Shown: positions 1 through 11,436 of the stretch, piece after piece
Numbering within the stretch: position 1 is the stretch's first letter
How the letters are laid out: the number at the start of each line of letters is the position of its first letter
NCBI RefSeq assembly: GCF_033568475.1
Contig: NW_027331842.1
Coordinates: 186,001 to 250,000, forward strand
Length of the DNA stretch: 64,000 nt
DNA from: Henckelia pumila
Taxonomy: Eukaryota > Streptophyta > Magnoliopsida > Lamiales > Gesneriaceae
Direction: 5' to 3'
Program-made: the position numbers and the translations under genes
Notes under the pieces: generated by a model
Databases searched by the model: none
What the model was told of the DNA's origin: nothing
Seen by the model: only the letters and a program-made list of their open reading frames with translations

Positions 1-2
1 GT

Positions 3-788
3 AGACATCTCCGCCCCCGGTTCCCTCCTAGCTATGATCCATCGTTGGATGATGAATTTGTCACTTGTACGATTGAAGAAATACGTAACATGCCAACTAT
101 CAGTGCACTTATCAAACATCTGTATTATGTAGATGCATCAAGTATTGAAAGACTGCAAAAACTGGCAAGCAGTAAGGGGGTGAAACGAACCAAAATCGAG
201 GCTTTTTCCGCTTATATTTGGAAGATTATGGCAAAAGCTGTCGGAAAAGAATATCATAGTTGCAAGATGGGATGGCTAGTCGATGGAAGGACTAGAATAT
301 CCAAGGGTACTAAAGATCCTATGTCGCATTACATAGGAAATGTGCTATCCTTAGCTTTTGGAGAGTCAAATTTAACAGATTTAAGACAAGGGTCTATTGC
401 AGATGTGGCAGATATTGTTCACAAAGCGATTGATTCGGTGACGAATGAAGAACATTTCAGGAATTTGATTGATTGGATAGAGTTACACAGACCTGGATTG
501 ATGCTGTCAAGGAACGTACTAGGTCTAGGTGTACCTGCCCTTGTTGTATCATCAGGAAGAAGGTTTCCTGTGTCTGAATTGGACTTCGGATTCGGGAGTC
601 CGGTTCTTGGAACGGTTTTTTCTACGATAGAAAGGCTTGGAGTTGGGTACATAAACCAAAGGGAAAGTGCCAAGGGAGATGGTTCTTGGATTCTATCGAC
701 AATCCTATGGCCAGAGATGGTCGCGGCGCTCAAATCTGATCCTGACCATATATTTCAGCCGATGAATCTTAACCACCTTCAACTTTAA
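3..788 (+). CDS. BAHD acyltransferase, C-terminal part (5' end outside window)
   Basis: BAHD enzymes transfer an acyl group from acyl-CoA to alcohols or amines in specialised metabolism, normally in the cytosol. The frame is open from base 3 (RHLRPRFPPSYDPS, the loop typical of this family) to TAA at 786-788, giving about 261 residues, or roughly the C-terminal 60% of a usual 430-460 aa enzyme. The structural DFGWG motif appears as DFGFG at 582-596, followed by the usual tail with GDGSW and the LWPEMVAAL helix. The catalytic HxxxD lies in the N-terminal half and is outside the window, so activity cannot be judged. A TTG at 45 could be mistaken for a start, but the homologous frame continues upstream. 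The tail resembles the shikimate/coniferyl-alcohol acyltransferase-like group. The substrate is unknown. Confidence 0.88.
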   Translation, partial: RHLRPRFPPSYDPSLDDEFVTCTIEEIRNMPTISALIKHLYYVDASSIERLQKLASSKGVKRTKIEAFSAYIWKIMAKAVGKEYHSCKMGWLVDGRTRISKGTKDPMSHYIGNVLSLAFGESNLTDLRQGSIADVADIVHKAIDSVTNEEHFRNLIDWIELHRPGLMLSRNVLGLGVPALVVSSGRRFPVSELDFGFGSPVLGTVFSTIERLGVGYINQRESAKGDGSWILSTILWPEMVAALKSDPDHIFQPMNLNHLQL

Positions 789-926
789 TGGTTCTTGGCA
801 GAAGTAACCATATAGTACAAGATTGTATTTATGCAGTAGATTTGTTCATATTGCATTTTGACAAATAGTACTAATTGAAAAATGAAATTAATTCTTCAGG
901 GTATACATATAAAGAGAGAGGATCTT

Positions 927-2387
927 TCAAGGGTACATACAAAATGTTTCATTTTTTATACAAAGAAACAATCTCTCATATGCCAGTGCCATTTTTCTAG
1001 CCGTAAACATCGAAGTTGCATAATCTAGGCAAGCCTTTCCTCTTTGTGATAATCTCTTTGCACCTTCTGCTACTGCCAATTCCAGCGCCTCGTATAACGA
1101 CTCCACGTTCGGGGAAAACATGAAACCAAATTCATCATCAACAACAATAGTACCTTTAATGCTAGGAAATCTTGATGCCATAACTGGCTTCCCACTCATC
1201 ATTGCCTCCATCAGAGTAAGATCAAGCCCCTGTGGCCTTAGTGTGGGATTGACAAAAACATCAATAGCATTATAAAAAGCTCGTAATTCCACAGGATTCA
1301 TTGATCCAAGAACTTTAACCTGAGAGCCCAATTCTCTGTATCTTTGTAGCCATGGCCCTGAGCCAGCTACGATCAAGAAGACATTGGGATACTTGATCTT
1401 CAGCTTAGCGAAAGCCTCATAGAGTAGCGGATGACCTTTATCTTTCACTAATCTCCCTGCTATACCAAGAACAAGACTAGCATTTTGTGGGATGCCAATC
1501 TTGGATCTAAGCACAAGTCCTAATCTGAAATCTTGGTGAAAATCTTTCTCATCGACTCCATTAACTATGACATGAACCCTCTTGCCAGGGATTTGGTATA
1601 CATCTCTAAGCATTTCGCCGCAACTGTCACTTATAGCTACATGGTGCGCATAGTTTTTGAAGAATCGGATTTCGTTTAAAACTTTGGGTATCATGCCTTG
1701 TAGGCTTTCATTGAAGGCAGGGGAGATTGGCTCGTCAGGCTTTCTTGCCAGATCTTGGTAGATGCTGGATTGGACGCTCTCCAAAGCTATACCATGCCAC
1801 GAGACAGCGAGGTTGGGAACTTGTTTAGCCAACCAAAAGGGAAGCGACACGCTTTCGGTGTGGACAACATCAAACGGCTTGCTTTGGTTCACCTCTTGGA
1901 ATATATCCCACGCTTTGTTGTATCTCCATTTGTCCGGTTCGCCCTCGTGCCAATGCACGATAGGCAATGAGGGCCGGAGTTGTTGGTCTTGTGTTGTGAT
2001 TGGAGCAGCAACCCCATCAGCCGGTGGGGAAGTGAACACATGCACCTGGTGCCCACGTAGAGCCAGGGCTGTATGAAGTGTCTGGGCATGGCGTTCCATG
2101 CCACCGGGGTTGGCACTAGCAGGCCATTTCCTAGAGAAAACCGCGATCCTAAGAGCCATCAGCGGCGGGTTTTTGTCGACGAACCTGAGCCGGTTCCACG
2201 AGAATTCGGCTTCCCTGACGTTGCCAGACCATGTTTCCCTGCTAGCAGAAAGGCTTGTGCAGGTGAGAGTGGATGGTGTGTGGAGCAGCAGAAGAGCTGG
2301 GACGGTGAAAACTAGGATGAAGAATAGAGTGATAGCAAGATTTGATTGAAGGTTGAGCAATGACTTTTTTGGCTTGTTTGGGGCCAT
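927..2387 (-). CDS. GT4-type glycosyltransferase with N-terminal membrane anchor
   Basis: Intronless gene of 486 aa. An upstream ATG at 2498 would add 37 residues, but the ATG at 2387 (MAPNKPKKS) directly precedes one hydrophobic segment (about residues 15-36), as expected for a type II anchor. The N-terminal nucleotide-sugar fold begins near ALRIAVFSRKWPASANPGGM, with the glycine-rich PGGMERHA loop of GT-B glycosyltransferases. The C-terminal group-1 domain shows GRLVKDKGHPLLYEAF, then VAGSGPW, then the acidic GLDLTLMEAMMSGKPV region that contacts the donor sugar nucleotide. The family is retaining GT-B enzymes using UDP- or GDP-sugars. Donor and acceptor cannot be read from the sequence; Golgi/ER location is inferred from the anchor. 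It converges on the BAHD gene with about 138 bp between stop codons. Confidence 0.88.
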   Translation of the reverse strand: MAPNKPKKSLLNLQSNLAITLFFILVFTVPALLLLHTPSTLTCTSLSASRETWSGNVREAEFSWNRLRFVDKNPPLMALRIAVFSRKWPASANPGGMERHAQTLHTALALRGHQVHVFTSPPADGVAAPITTQDQQLRPSLPIVHWHEGEPDKWRYNKAWDIFQEVNQSKPFDVVHTESVSLPFWLAKQVPNLAVSWHGIALESVQSSIYQDLARKPDEPISPAFNESLQGMIPKVLNEIRFFKNYAHHVAISDSCGEMLRDVYQIPGKRVHVIVNGVDEKDFHQDFRLGLVLRSKIGIPQNASLVLGIAGRLVKDKGHPLLYEAFAKLKIKYPNVFLIVAGSGPWLQRYRELGSQVKVLGSMNPVELRAFYNAIDVFVNPTLRPQGLDLTLMEAMMSGKPVMASRFPSIKGTIVVDDEFGFMFSPNVESLYEALELAVAEGAKRLSQRGKACLDYATSMFTARKMALAYERLFLCIKNETFCMYP

Positions 2388-4550
2388 AGATGATTCTTTT
2401 CCGATGAAATATGGAGTGATGACACAAAATAATAAGTTGAAAAAGTGAATGGGAAGTGGGAGTTGGATACCCTTTTTCTCTGGAAAAAAGTTTGGCACAC
2501 ACTCAAGTTAAGTGCAATTTTATCATGACTTGTTAGTGCACTTCTCACGCCCCTTAACAAGGACTCACACGAGGCCACCGCAAATTATTAATTTTTTTTT
2601 ATATATATATATATTGACTTAAAAGTATATTCTCTATGACTTCAAAAAAAAAAAGTATACTCTCTATCGGTAAAAGTAATTTAGAGAATACAAGTTGACT
2701 AGTCTATACAGAAATGGGCTTGTTGGGCGGTGTGCAAGGCAGGTTTACCGGTGGGATCTGGTGGTGATGAATTAATATAATAATATAATATATATAATCA
2801 AGATATTAAATTCGAGAATAATTTTGTGAGATGGTCTCACGGTTGATATTTGTTAGACAGGTCGATCAAATCTATATTAATGTGTTTATCATAAAATGGA
2901 TTCCCGTGAAGGCGTGTGATTAATATGGTATCTTATACACAAAGAAACAAGAAAACTCATCAGTGAGGTGCCGGAAGTTTTTCCGACATCGTCTAAGATG
3001 TATGAAGTGGGCTTAAGAATTTGAGAGAAATTAAGTGTGCGTAAAATGTAAGACATGAGAAGAAGTCGTAAAGAGTGTACGGTGGCTAGGCCGGGGAGTC
3101 TGGTATTTATAAAAATTCTAGAGAGATTCTAATGATTTCATGACATGTGATTTCTGACAGAATTAAATGTGATCATATGTTTCTCGTAATTTCTGTGTAA
3201 CACTCATACATATTCATTATTATTTTCTATCACTCCCAGATGATGTTCATACTATGAGATCCGTGACCTGGTCAGGCCAGGGCCCGGGTCCTCAAGCTCT
3301 CGGGAAAGGGTGGACCTTTCTAGACCGGGATGGGTTCTCTCCTTGGGAAGGGAGGAACTCCTTGGCAAGGAAATACCTCCTTTTTCTTTGATCTTCTCTC
3401 ACACATCAATTTAGAAATCATTCAGGTTTGGTTATAACCCGGGATATTTCACCGGGATATCATATATCTATCATGAAAATAGTAATTTTGACATATAAAT
3501 AATATTTTTAAATTAAGTGAGATTTGTTGGGACACCGCCGGTGGACCGAACACTCTCTTCGTCAGATCAACAATATACAAATCTGTCCATGCCAATTTAT
3601 AATAATAATAATATATTATTATTATTATTATAAAGTCCATCTCACGAAATGGTTTCATATCTACTCAAAGTCAACCAAGAGAGAAGCATTTGAATGTGCG
3701 AGTTCTGACTTGGACATATATTATTTGCAGGCCTGGTTTTAGGGCATAGGATTGGATAATGTTGGGCCAAAAATCCGATTTTGAGCCCACTTTATCGTGT
3801 ACTGGGTTAACAATGTTTTGTACGGTAGACTATGGGCTTAGCTGACCCTACCAGTTACCGTCCGCTATCCTCTGGCAATTACGCAAAATATTCAATATAT
3901 CAGAATGAATATAAAATCAGTTTGTGCACGCGTTAAGTATTTATATAGTTTTGTATTTTGTGAAAGATTTTTGGAATTTAATCAAAATTACTTTTGTAAT
4001 TACATTGATGGTATTAGTGGTAATGTTATAATTATAAAAATTGATGGGCTCATACCCCAATTAATTTGGCGGTGGTTTTAATTATTTTCTTCACAAGCAA
4101 ATAAACAGGAACAAACAAATAGGTAAAATAATTATCATAACTCATAACTATTGACGAATAGAGTATAAATACCTATAATATTATATATCAATGTTAATAT
4201 GGTGCAAGTTAGCATGTCTAAATCTATAAGGCAATAAATCAATACAAAATCTTAACATGCTTCAAATATTTTAATCATGTCTAAATATTTCTCTAGTCAT
4301 AAAGATTCACTTTCTAAATCATGATTTACATATTTTAAGAAACTCAAATAGCTAAGATTAGATATCCTGAATTTCTATAATTTGCGCGTATACACATCAT
4401 GCACGTGTTTCGATCGAATATATTTTAAATTCTTGGGAATAAAACAGTTGTAAACAATAAATATTTGCATGGTATATATGGGGTGTAATATTTGTCCAAT
4501 ACAGCCAAACCACAACTAAGGCTTATTTATTTATACAGTACTCTTCTTGG
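2388..4550. other. Intergenic, AT-rich, with one dispersed-repeat copy
   Basis: No convincing gene is seen. The first part is the 5' flank of the GT4 gene. An AT microsatellite lies near 2590-2615, and 3600-3632 is a palindromic run of AAT/ATT triplets. The segment about 2944-3460 belongs to the dispersed repeat described separately. A fragment at 2824-2845 (GTGAGATGGTCTCAC) is a short palindrome reminiscent of the MITE family at 61180-61354. Confidence 0.6.
2944..3460 (+). repeat. Dispersed repeat, copy A
   Basis: This stretch matches 7110-7872 in blocks and in the same order. Shared blocks are a start GAAACAAG-AAACTC-TCAGTG, a GTATG-AGTGGGCTTA block, CTGGTATTTATA, TTCATTATTATTTT, and an end ATAACCCGGGATATTTCACC. 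Copy A has a single TTGGCAAGG unit (around 3361-3370) where copy B has nine. It has no coding capacity. The TG-type end on the minus strand (TGATACCCCGG in copy B) would fit an LTR-derived or TRIM-like sequence, but I found no target duplication. Confidence 0.6.
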
Positions 4551-4555
4551 GTATA

Positions 4556-4566
4556 CATATATAAAA
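4556..4566 (+). promoter_or_regulatory. Possible TATA box of the small gene
   Basis: CATATATAAAA lies about 80 bp before the ATG at 4643, a normal plant distance that leaves a 5' leader of roughly 50 nt. The region is AT-rich, so a chance match is possible. Confidence 0.35.
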
Positions 4567-4642
4567 ATTGTACCAAAGAATATATTATAACAGAGAAACT
4601 CAGAGAATAATCAGCAAGAGATTTATTTTTAGTCACTTCTGC

Positions 4643-4936
4643 ATGGAAGAGCTTCCATTGCCATCTTCTCCAAGGCCAAGATGTTGCCTTTGGCAATCGT
4701 CAAAGACGAAGAAAGTCGATTTTGAAGGCGGAAAGCATCGTTTATTGTCTGAGGAAAATACCTATTTTGGAGATTATGGAATGGAGGATAACATTTATGG
4801 TGAAGATGGGATTTTCCCAATAAAAGAGCAGAAAAGATTGATGAAAGAAGCCATGAAAAAGCAAGAGAAATCGACCAAAAAAATGGGTTTGAATTTCTTC
4901 CTATTGAAAGAAAAAAGGGAAGTGGTGAGAAACTAA
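4643..4936 (+). CDS. Small hypothetical protein, 97 aa
   Basis: Open frame from ATG 4643 to TAA, starting MEELPLPSSPRPRC. The frame runs upstream to a TTG at 4568, but the first ATG lies behind a TATA-like box, so 4643 was chosen. The protein has a proline-rich start, an acidic glycine/tyrosine middle (YFGDYGMEDNIYGEDG) and a lysine-rich C-terminal part (KEQKRLMKEAMKKQEKSTKK) that could form a helix. There is no signal peptide or membrane segment. I do not recognise the family. Codon use and composition are more gene-like than the surrounding AT-rich DNA, but the ORF is short and may be chance or a gene fragment. Confidence 0.4.
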   Translation: MEELPLPSSPRPRCCLWQSSKTKKVDFEGGKHRLLSEENTYFGDYGMEDNIYGEDGIFPIKEQKRLMKEAMKKQEKSTKKMGLNFFLLKEKREVVRN

Positions 4937-6232
4937 TTAAGCAGCGTTTAATTTTATGATTCCAAAAAACAATAAACCATAATTTTTTGTTTCTGCATAT
5001 TTTTTTAAAAAATTTTGATTTATATGACTAGTTTAAACTTTGAATGCAATCCCAATGGATTTTTTTTATTTATGGTTTTCTCGGATTAATGGTTTGATTT
5101 GTGGATGCTCAAGTGTTGAATTTATTCTTAATTCGTCCCAGTGGAGAATAGGTAACGATATTAATAACTCATTACAATAGTAATTTTTTCCCACAAAATT
5201 CGTGTAAATTTATTTTAGACTTTGATTTGTATCTCCTGAGAACTTGAAATTTAAATTTTTAACAGATATTAATAAATGCAAAATATATTTTTAAACACTC
5301 GCGAATTACTTCGCGCATCTTCACAGTTCATACTTCATATATATGTCCACCATGGATAAATTGTGTGTGAAAATATGTAGCTTTTTTGCAATTTAAAGCT
5401 GAATTTGTCTTTACATATATGTTTGGTTTGGTCAACACAAACTCCTTCGCTATCTTCTTCATAATAAATTACATTTATTTCAAATATGTCTAAAATGGTT
5501 AAAGATAGATGCTGCACTGAAAGTAGGCAAATCGTTTGCTAGGGTTTTGGATTTTTCCTATCTCGGTCAAGAATATTAATATTAATGTTATAACAAAAGA
5601 GATTTAAAAAGCTCGAAGAAATCCGATGTTTAACATTTTTAAAATAATTTATTAATTAAATAAATAAATTATAATTGATCGTCATTTATGTTTATTATTT
5701 TTTTCTATTATGTCGTCAAATTTCAATTTTTATGCATATTTAAATTTTACAATTTTAGTCATTATTCTTCGGAAAATAAAGAGTATTATCATTTCAATAA
5801 AGTCGAAAAAACTAAATTACAAAAAAATAAAAAAAAAAACAAAACAAAAGTAGTGACCTAAGATTGAAATAAGGCAACTTAATTAGATGAGAAAAAAACA
5901 CACACAAATATAAAGAGCCAATATTCCCTAAATTAAATTGGCACTAAAAAGGAATGATATCTTATCTTTGTAAAACCATTATATGGCGAGTATGAAAAAT
6001 ATTAGAACGAACGAGAGATAAATAAACATGTGGCCATAAAAGAAAATTTTTTATGCTTTTGTGAATCGCACTATATTAATGTAAGCATCTGCTTGCTTAA
6101 CATTAATCATTAGAAAATAAAATCAATGACCAAAAAAGAAAAACCATCTTATTTTTTCCTTGCAAACATCATATAATATTACTTACGGATCGATATAATC
6201 CAAGGAGTCTTGATCTTTCTTATGAATTAAAG

Positions 6233-6272
<40 letters not shown>

Positions 6273-7017
6273 CATTAGATGATTAATGCATAAAACATAA
6301 ATCTCGACATGATCGAATGCTGAGAATTAATTAATAATCAATCAGTTTTCTTCTAAATTCCACAACAATATTGATTTGCTTCATGGAATATGACTATATA
6401 CGTCTCAAGTAGCTAGAAACATCATGCCTAAGTATATCTCGGGCTCGGCGTCAATTTTCATCTGGATTGAAGATTTCAGCTGCTGGTGAAGCTCTAGGAA
6501 ATTGTTTGAGTTGGTTTAATATCCATGGTACAGTGTCATTAATGTTTTGATTAATCTTGGAGAAATTTTTTTGTGGTAATTAACTTACTTACGGGTTGTG
6601 GGGGTGGGTTAAGATCATATCAACGGGTCTAAAAGCGAATCTGGAGCGATAATGTATCTTGATTAGCTCTCCTCGCATTAGTCCTGATACATATTAATAA
6701 AATTTATTTATTATGTTATATAATTAAATTGAATAATGAATGTTATAATCTCTAACCTTGATACACAATGTCATCCCTCCCTTAATTAGTTCTTGGATTA
6801 TGTTTCTTTTACTGGTAATATTAGCATTTAAAAATATCAAAATTATAGCGTATTAATATTATTTTATAATTTAGGAAGCGAAGAAGACAATAGGGAATGA
6901 ATGTGGAGCAAAGGGCCGGCATTTAAACAGTTCTTCCTAAGCCCAAGTTAGAAATCTGATATAAAAAAAAAAAACCCTTCAATCCCATATAGCATAATAT
7001 ATTTCAATTCCAGTTGA
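4937..7017. other. Intergenic, AT-rich
   Basis: I see no gene. The stretch holds 3' flanking DNA of the small ORF, long A/T runs and an (AT)n microsatellite at 6235-6271. GTAAGCATCTGCTTGCTTAC near 6080 is a short imperfect palindrome. Confidence 0.6.
6235..6271. repeat. (AT)n microsatellite
   Basis: About 18 uninterrupted AT dinucleotides, likely length-polymorphic. Confidence 0.95.
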
Positions 7018-7872
7018 TGTGATTATCATAAAATGTGTACTCGGGGGTGGGTATGACCCCGGGATAAAAATAGCAGCAAGCTTCCTCGCCTCGTCTTGAA
7101 GTTCCTCTACATACCAGAAACAAGGAAACTCGTCAGTGGGACGCCGGAGGGTTCTCCGGCATCGCCACTCCGATGCTTAAGTTAGATTAAGATGTATGGA
7201 GTGGGCTTATGATATTGAGAGAAATTGAGTGTGTAAATATGAAAATGTAGATGAACGTAATAGAACATACCTTAGTCAGGCTAAGGAACCTGGTATTTAT
7301 ATAGAACTCTTGAGAAAGAGTAATGATTGAATGAAATGGGTCTCCTGACAGCATTAAAGGTGACAAGATGTTTTCCGCAATTTCTGGACAATGCCCATGC
7401 CTATTCATTATTATTTTTTGCCACTACTGGGTGGTGCCCATGCCGTGGGACCCACGTTCTGATCCTATCCCGGGAAGGGTGCTCGGGAGGATGGGGTGCT
7501 CGAGGCCAGGGTGCTCCGAGTGACAGGGTGCTCGGGGCCAGGGGAAGACTCCTCCTGGCAAGGCAAGAGACCTCTTGGCAAGGGAAGGGAGGACACCTCT
7601 TGGCAAGGCGAGAGACCTCTTGGCAAGGCAAGACTCCTCCTGGCAAGGAAAGGGAGGACACCTCTTGGCAAGGCAAGAGACCTCTTGGCAAGGCAAGACT
7701 CCTCCTGGCAAGGGAAGGGAAGACAGCCTTTGGCAAGGCAAGGTTCCTCCCTATTTCGCTTGGGCTCTACTTCTTCCCAGTCTTCTTTTGCTCATCAATC
7801 TAGAAATCATTCCGCATCCGGGCTCTTGACAACCACTCGGGTTTGGTGATAACCCGGGATATTTCACCGGGG
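7018..7872 (+). repeat. Dispersed repeat, copy B, with expanded minisatellite
   Basis: Second copy of the repeat at 2944-3460, about 300 bp longer because of a GC-richer core (about 7440-7750). It ends with AACCCGGGATATTTCACCGG. Open frames here on both strands are products of the short tandem repeat and not genes. Its limits are set by similarity only. Confidence 0.6.
7548..7750. repeat. TGGCAAGG minisatellite
   Basis: Nine TGGCAAGG cores are spaced 20 or 25 bp apart, each preceded by CTC(C/T) and followed by AAGA or GAAGGGAGGACAC. Three 20/20/25-bp units form a higher-order repeat of about 65 bp. Copy A of the host repeat has only one core, so the array arose by local expansion. Confidence 0.9.
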
Positions 7873-10230
7873 TATCACCAGTGATTATAAATTTTTTCTA
7901 AACAATTTTTTTTAAAAAAAAACAATGATCATTTATTTTTAAAGATTACAAACATTATACCTTCACTGCTACATGGTAAATGATTTTAGAGTCGAAATTC
8001 TTACAAACTGATCGTTGTTCATGGCATATCGTCACTAACGACAGGCACATATATATACCGAATGATGAGATGCCATGAACACGATCGGATTGTAGCAACT
8101 CTGTATTTGCTTGCCTTCATCTGTCTAAAAATTTGCGACTCCGACGCCGAGCATGACCCTTAATTTATGCAGTGTTCTTGAGTAGTGGCTAGCTTCGTTT
8201 TCTTATCCCCGCGGAAGGTCTTTATATAGGTAGGAAGGTGTACGAGACTAGCAATCGCATCCGGCGTATGGTCAAAGATATATATATTGGATTTTGTAAA
8301 TTAAATATTGTGGCTAACATAATAAGAATACGAAGATTTGGTCGCGTTCGAAGGAAATCTGAAATAAATGTGATTTTCCTTAATTCTTAGCTTTGGATAT
8401 ACTATCACAATAATAAAAAGAAACAATACGGTAAATCTCATAATATTTCATTATAATTATTTATATCATACAAGGATTTTGTACATTCCTCACATCCGAT
8501 TGAGATTTTATGACAGATATGTTATAGGGTTTGTTACGTTAAATGATGAAAAAAATATATTAAAAATTTGAATTTTAAGTTAATCAATAATATATAGTCA
8601 CTCGGTGTTGAGGTTAAGGAAAAAAAAAAAGAGCTCAAATGTATTTTCTTGTACAAAATCTCTTTACGTTTATTATTTTTTTTTTATTGAAAAGCCCCAC
8701 TTTTTATTGAAAAGCCCCACTCTAGTATATTATTCGCTACAAATTAAATATCCCACCCATTTCAAATTAAATTAAATTTGATTAAACACGCGAATAAATG
8801 GTTTTTATAATAAATTGGAGTCTAATCATATATTTTATCGATTAATATAAGTTCTAAATATTTTTAAATTAATATATATTTGAACATGATCATTTTCTCA
8901 TTTTCAATTATTTAATGTTGTTAAATTAAAAAATTCAGTTGGCGTGATATTTTATAATTGTAATAATTTTTTCGTTTAAAAACCGCAGCCAAATACCGAA
9001 TCTTGTTTTCATAATGCTTAATTATTTTTTTGGGTAAAAAAAAGATGTAAAAAACATTTGACACAACCAGGAAATTTCATTGAGAGAGGAAAAATTTTAT
9101 TGTTGTTATTTTTAAAAATAATATTATTAGTAAAACAATTTTTATTTTAAGATTGTGCCTATGAATCCAGTGAGTTATAGTTTTTTTTACAAAAAAATAA
9201 AGTTATAAAATAAAAACCTGTATTTAAAAAATTAGTAGGACTGCGAGAAATTAAAAGGAAATATGATGTTAAAATTATTAAACAAAAATAAAACTTTCTT
9301 AATAAAATATGGGCAATTAATATGCTTGGTCGTCGCACTATATAGATTGTCATCAAGAGAATTTTGATAGATTTTAATTACAGACAATAATATAAGAAAA
9401 TATTTTTTTCTAAAGTCATAATTCCAATAAAATTATCTTGTTATGAGATGTACGTCCCTTAGTTATAACAATAACAAAATTAATGATCTTCAAAAAAAAA
9501 TTAATAATAAAAATAGTACATAAATTCATTTCGTTGAAAAGTAATATTGCTAAACGAAATCCTTAAAATGGGATGATTAAAAAAAATTAAAAAAATTAAA
9601 CATAATGTTAAGAATTTGGGTGACATATAAAATCATCAAATTAACTCGAGAAAGATAAAAGATTCGATTATATTTATAAAAAATTAATCGAGTTGAAAAG
9701 TTGTCTTTTGTCGTTTAGCTAGATCCAGCCAACTCCTTTAATTGAACTCTTCCACATGCAATTATGCTGCAATTGCAAGCACATTTATTTAATTATTACT
9801 CAAAAAGAAATCTATAATGTTTTTATTGACCAGAAAAATCACAGATATTTTTTCCCAAATGAAGGCCATCCACAGAATAGAATAATAATTATAACAATTA
9901 TAACAAAATTGTACTTAATTAACTGAAATTCGATTGTACAAACTAAAAACTTTATTTCACATTTCATTTATATTCTCTTTCCGTTTTGACATATTTTTTC
10001 AGGACTAATAAATCGATGAAATTCCAAACAAAACATATTTGCAGTTTACATTCTCAATCAAACAATAAACTGATGATTTGGAACATATATAGTAACCAAG
10101 AAAAGGGAAAACAAAAAAAACAAAAAAAAAATTATATGAAAAAGTGATTTTTACCCGTATTAACAAACAAAATTAATATATATATATATATGTACTTCGA
10201 TTTCTGCATAAAATAACGAACGAAAAATCT
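7873..10230. other. Intergenic, AT-rich
   Basis: No gene or structured element recognised. There is a short direct repeat TTTTTATTGAAAAGCCCCAC at about 8681-8720. The last few hundred bases are the 3' flank of the F-box gene, which is on the minus strand. Confidence 0.55.
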
Positions 10231-11436
10231 TTACTTGGTTGGAATTTCTTGCTGGCTCAATCTGGGCAAGATATGAATCGCCACTCCTTGCAAACCCGGC
10301 GGAGCATCCACCACAAACAGCCTCGCCGGCGAAGCTGCCACGTCCACCACCACGACTCCGCCGCCGCCGCCGCCGCCATCAGCACGGAGCACACACACTT
10401 TCCCCCGCGCCGCCGCGATCTGCTGAGCCCCTTTGAGCATTTCACTTTCCACCACCTCCGCCCACGAGTCCCTCAACCGATCGTACCTTTTCAACGATCC
10501 CTTCGATTCATCCACCACGTATATCGTCTCCTCCTCCATCGCCGCCGCCGGGCCCCGCCACCCAGCCAGCATCCCTTCCGGCATATCCTCCCAAGAATCC
10601 TTTTCAACGTCGTACATCGTACCGTCCTTGGCCGCGTCTCCTTTCACGTTCACCATGCACAGCTTCCCTCTCCACCCCACGGCTTCGATCGCTTCGCGGC
10701 TGAACTTGCCATCTTTAAGATTCCTCATCTTTTCCCATCTCCATTCTTGTTTCTCAGACGTAAAACTCAGGTCCCATCTGTCCACAGACCTCGCAACGTC
10801 GGTGCTGTAGTGGGACCCGATCCCACTCGCGACGAACACGGCGGCGCGTGAAACTCCGGCGGCGCACCATCGACGAGGCTTGTGAATCGAAGGGCCGTGT
10901 GACCACTGTTTCGTGAGGGGGTCGAATATCAGAGGCTTGGATAAAGCAGGTTGGAGTCGATCAGCTGTGGCAGCTAGAAAGACGAGTTTACCGGAGACGG
11001 AGACTGATTGGATGGGAAGCTTACGTGAAATAAAGGAAGGGTGTCGCAAGAGGAAGCGAGAATCCAATCCAGGCGGAGGCAGAGGCAAGTGTTGCCAATC
11101 ACAGGAGATGGGATCGAAGGAACAGAAGTGTAACGAATTCTGTTGGGTTAATTCTGTTGATTCGAAGAGAGCGTAGAGAGAAAGAAATGGAGGAAAAGAT
11201 GGAGAGTAGATGAGATTCCTCCAAGAATGGCAGACGGAGTAGAGAGTGGAAGGGGGAACCAGAGAAAGACAGAGATGAGCTATGTGATCGGGGAGACCGG
11301 GGAGGAGAGGGTTGTGATCCTCTTCCTTCTCCGCCGTCAGGAGATGGTGGAGTTTAAGCCTTTTGGCGGTGGATCTGCCGCCGGAAGCGGCGGTGGTCGG
11401 AAAGTCAAGGATTGTGGTAGATAGTAGAGTTGTCAT
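10231..11436 (-). CDS. SKIP25: F-box/kelch-repeat protein, SKIP25/KUF1-like
   Basis: Intronless, 401 aa. The F-box is at about residues 44-86 (LLPGLPDHIAHLCLSLVPP, then VCHSWRNLIYSPSF), which in this family binds SKP1/ASK to form an SCF ubiquitin ligase. The rest is a degenerate kelch-type propeller that would hold the substrate; repeated W-rich blades are visible (SVSGKLVFLAATADR, RWCAAGVSRAAVFVASG, WRGKLCMVNVKGD). The LLPGLPDHIA F-box and overall length match Arabidopsis SKIP25 (At1g31350), which I believe is the karrikin-upregulated KUF1; that symbol link is from memory. A run of seven glycines precedes the last blade. A young copia element begins 212 bp upstream of the ATG, so the ancestral distal promoter is now about 6.4 kb further away. 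Confidence 0.9.
   Translation of the reverse strand: MTTLLSTTILDFPTTAASGGRSTAKRLKLHHLLTAEKEEDHNPLLPGLPDHIAHLCLSLVPPSTLYSVCHSWRNLIYSPSFPPFLSLYALFESTELTQQNSLHFCSFDPISCDWQHLPLPPPGLDSRFLLRHPSFISRKLPIQSVSVSGKLVFLAATADRLQPALSKPLIFDPLTKQWSHGPSIHKPRRWCAAGVSRAAVFVASGIGSHYSTDVARSVDRWDLSFTSEKQEWRWEKMRNLKDGKFSREAIEAVGWRGKLCMVNVKGDAAKDGTMYDVEKDSWEDMPEGMLAGWRGPAAAMEEETIYVVDESKGSLKRYDRLRDSWAEVVESEMLKGAQQIAAARGKVCVLRADGGGGGGGVVVVDVAASPARLFVVDAPPGLQGVAIHILPRLSQQEIPTK

Noticed and set aside
3524-3742. 72-codon plus-strand frame through an AAT/ATT palindrome
   Set aside because: Low-complexity translation (poly I/Y); no gene evidence.
7548-7750. CRISPR-like array
   Set aside because: Short units without unique spacers in a plant nuclear context; it is a minisatellite.
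7327-7849. Open frames of 68-158 codons on both strands around the TGGCAAGG array
   Set aside because: They exist because the tandem repeat has no stops in several frames. Translation is a monotonous repeat and there is no gene structure.
10239-11424. Several plus-strand open frames (up to 200 codons) opposite the F-box gene
   Set aside because: They are antisense shadows of a GC-rich coding exon. The minus frame has clear F-box and kelch features.
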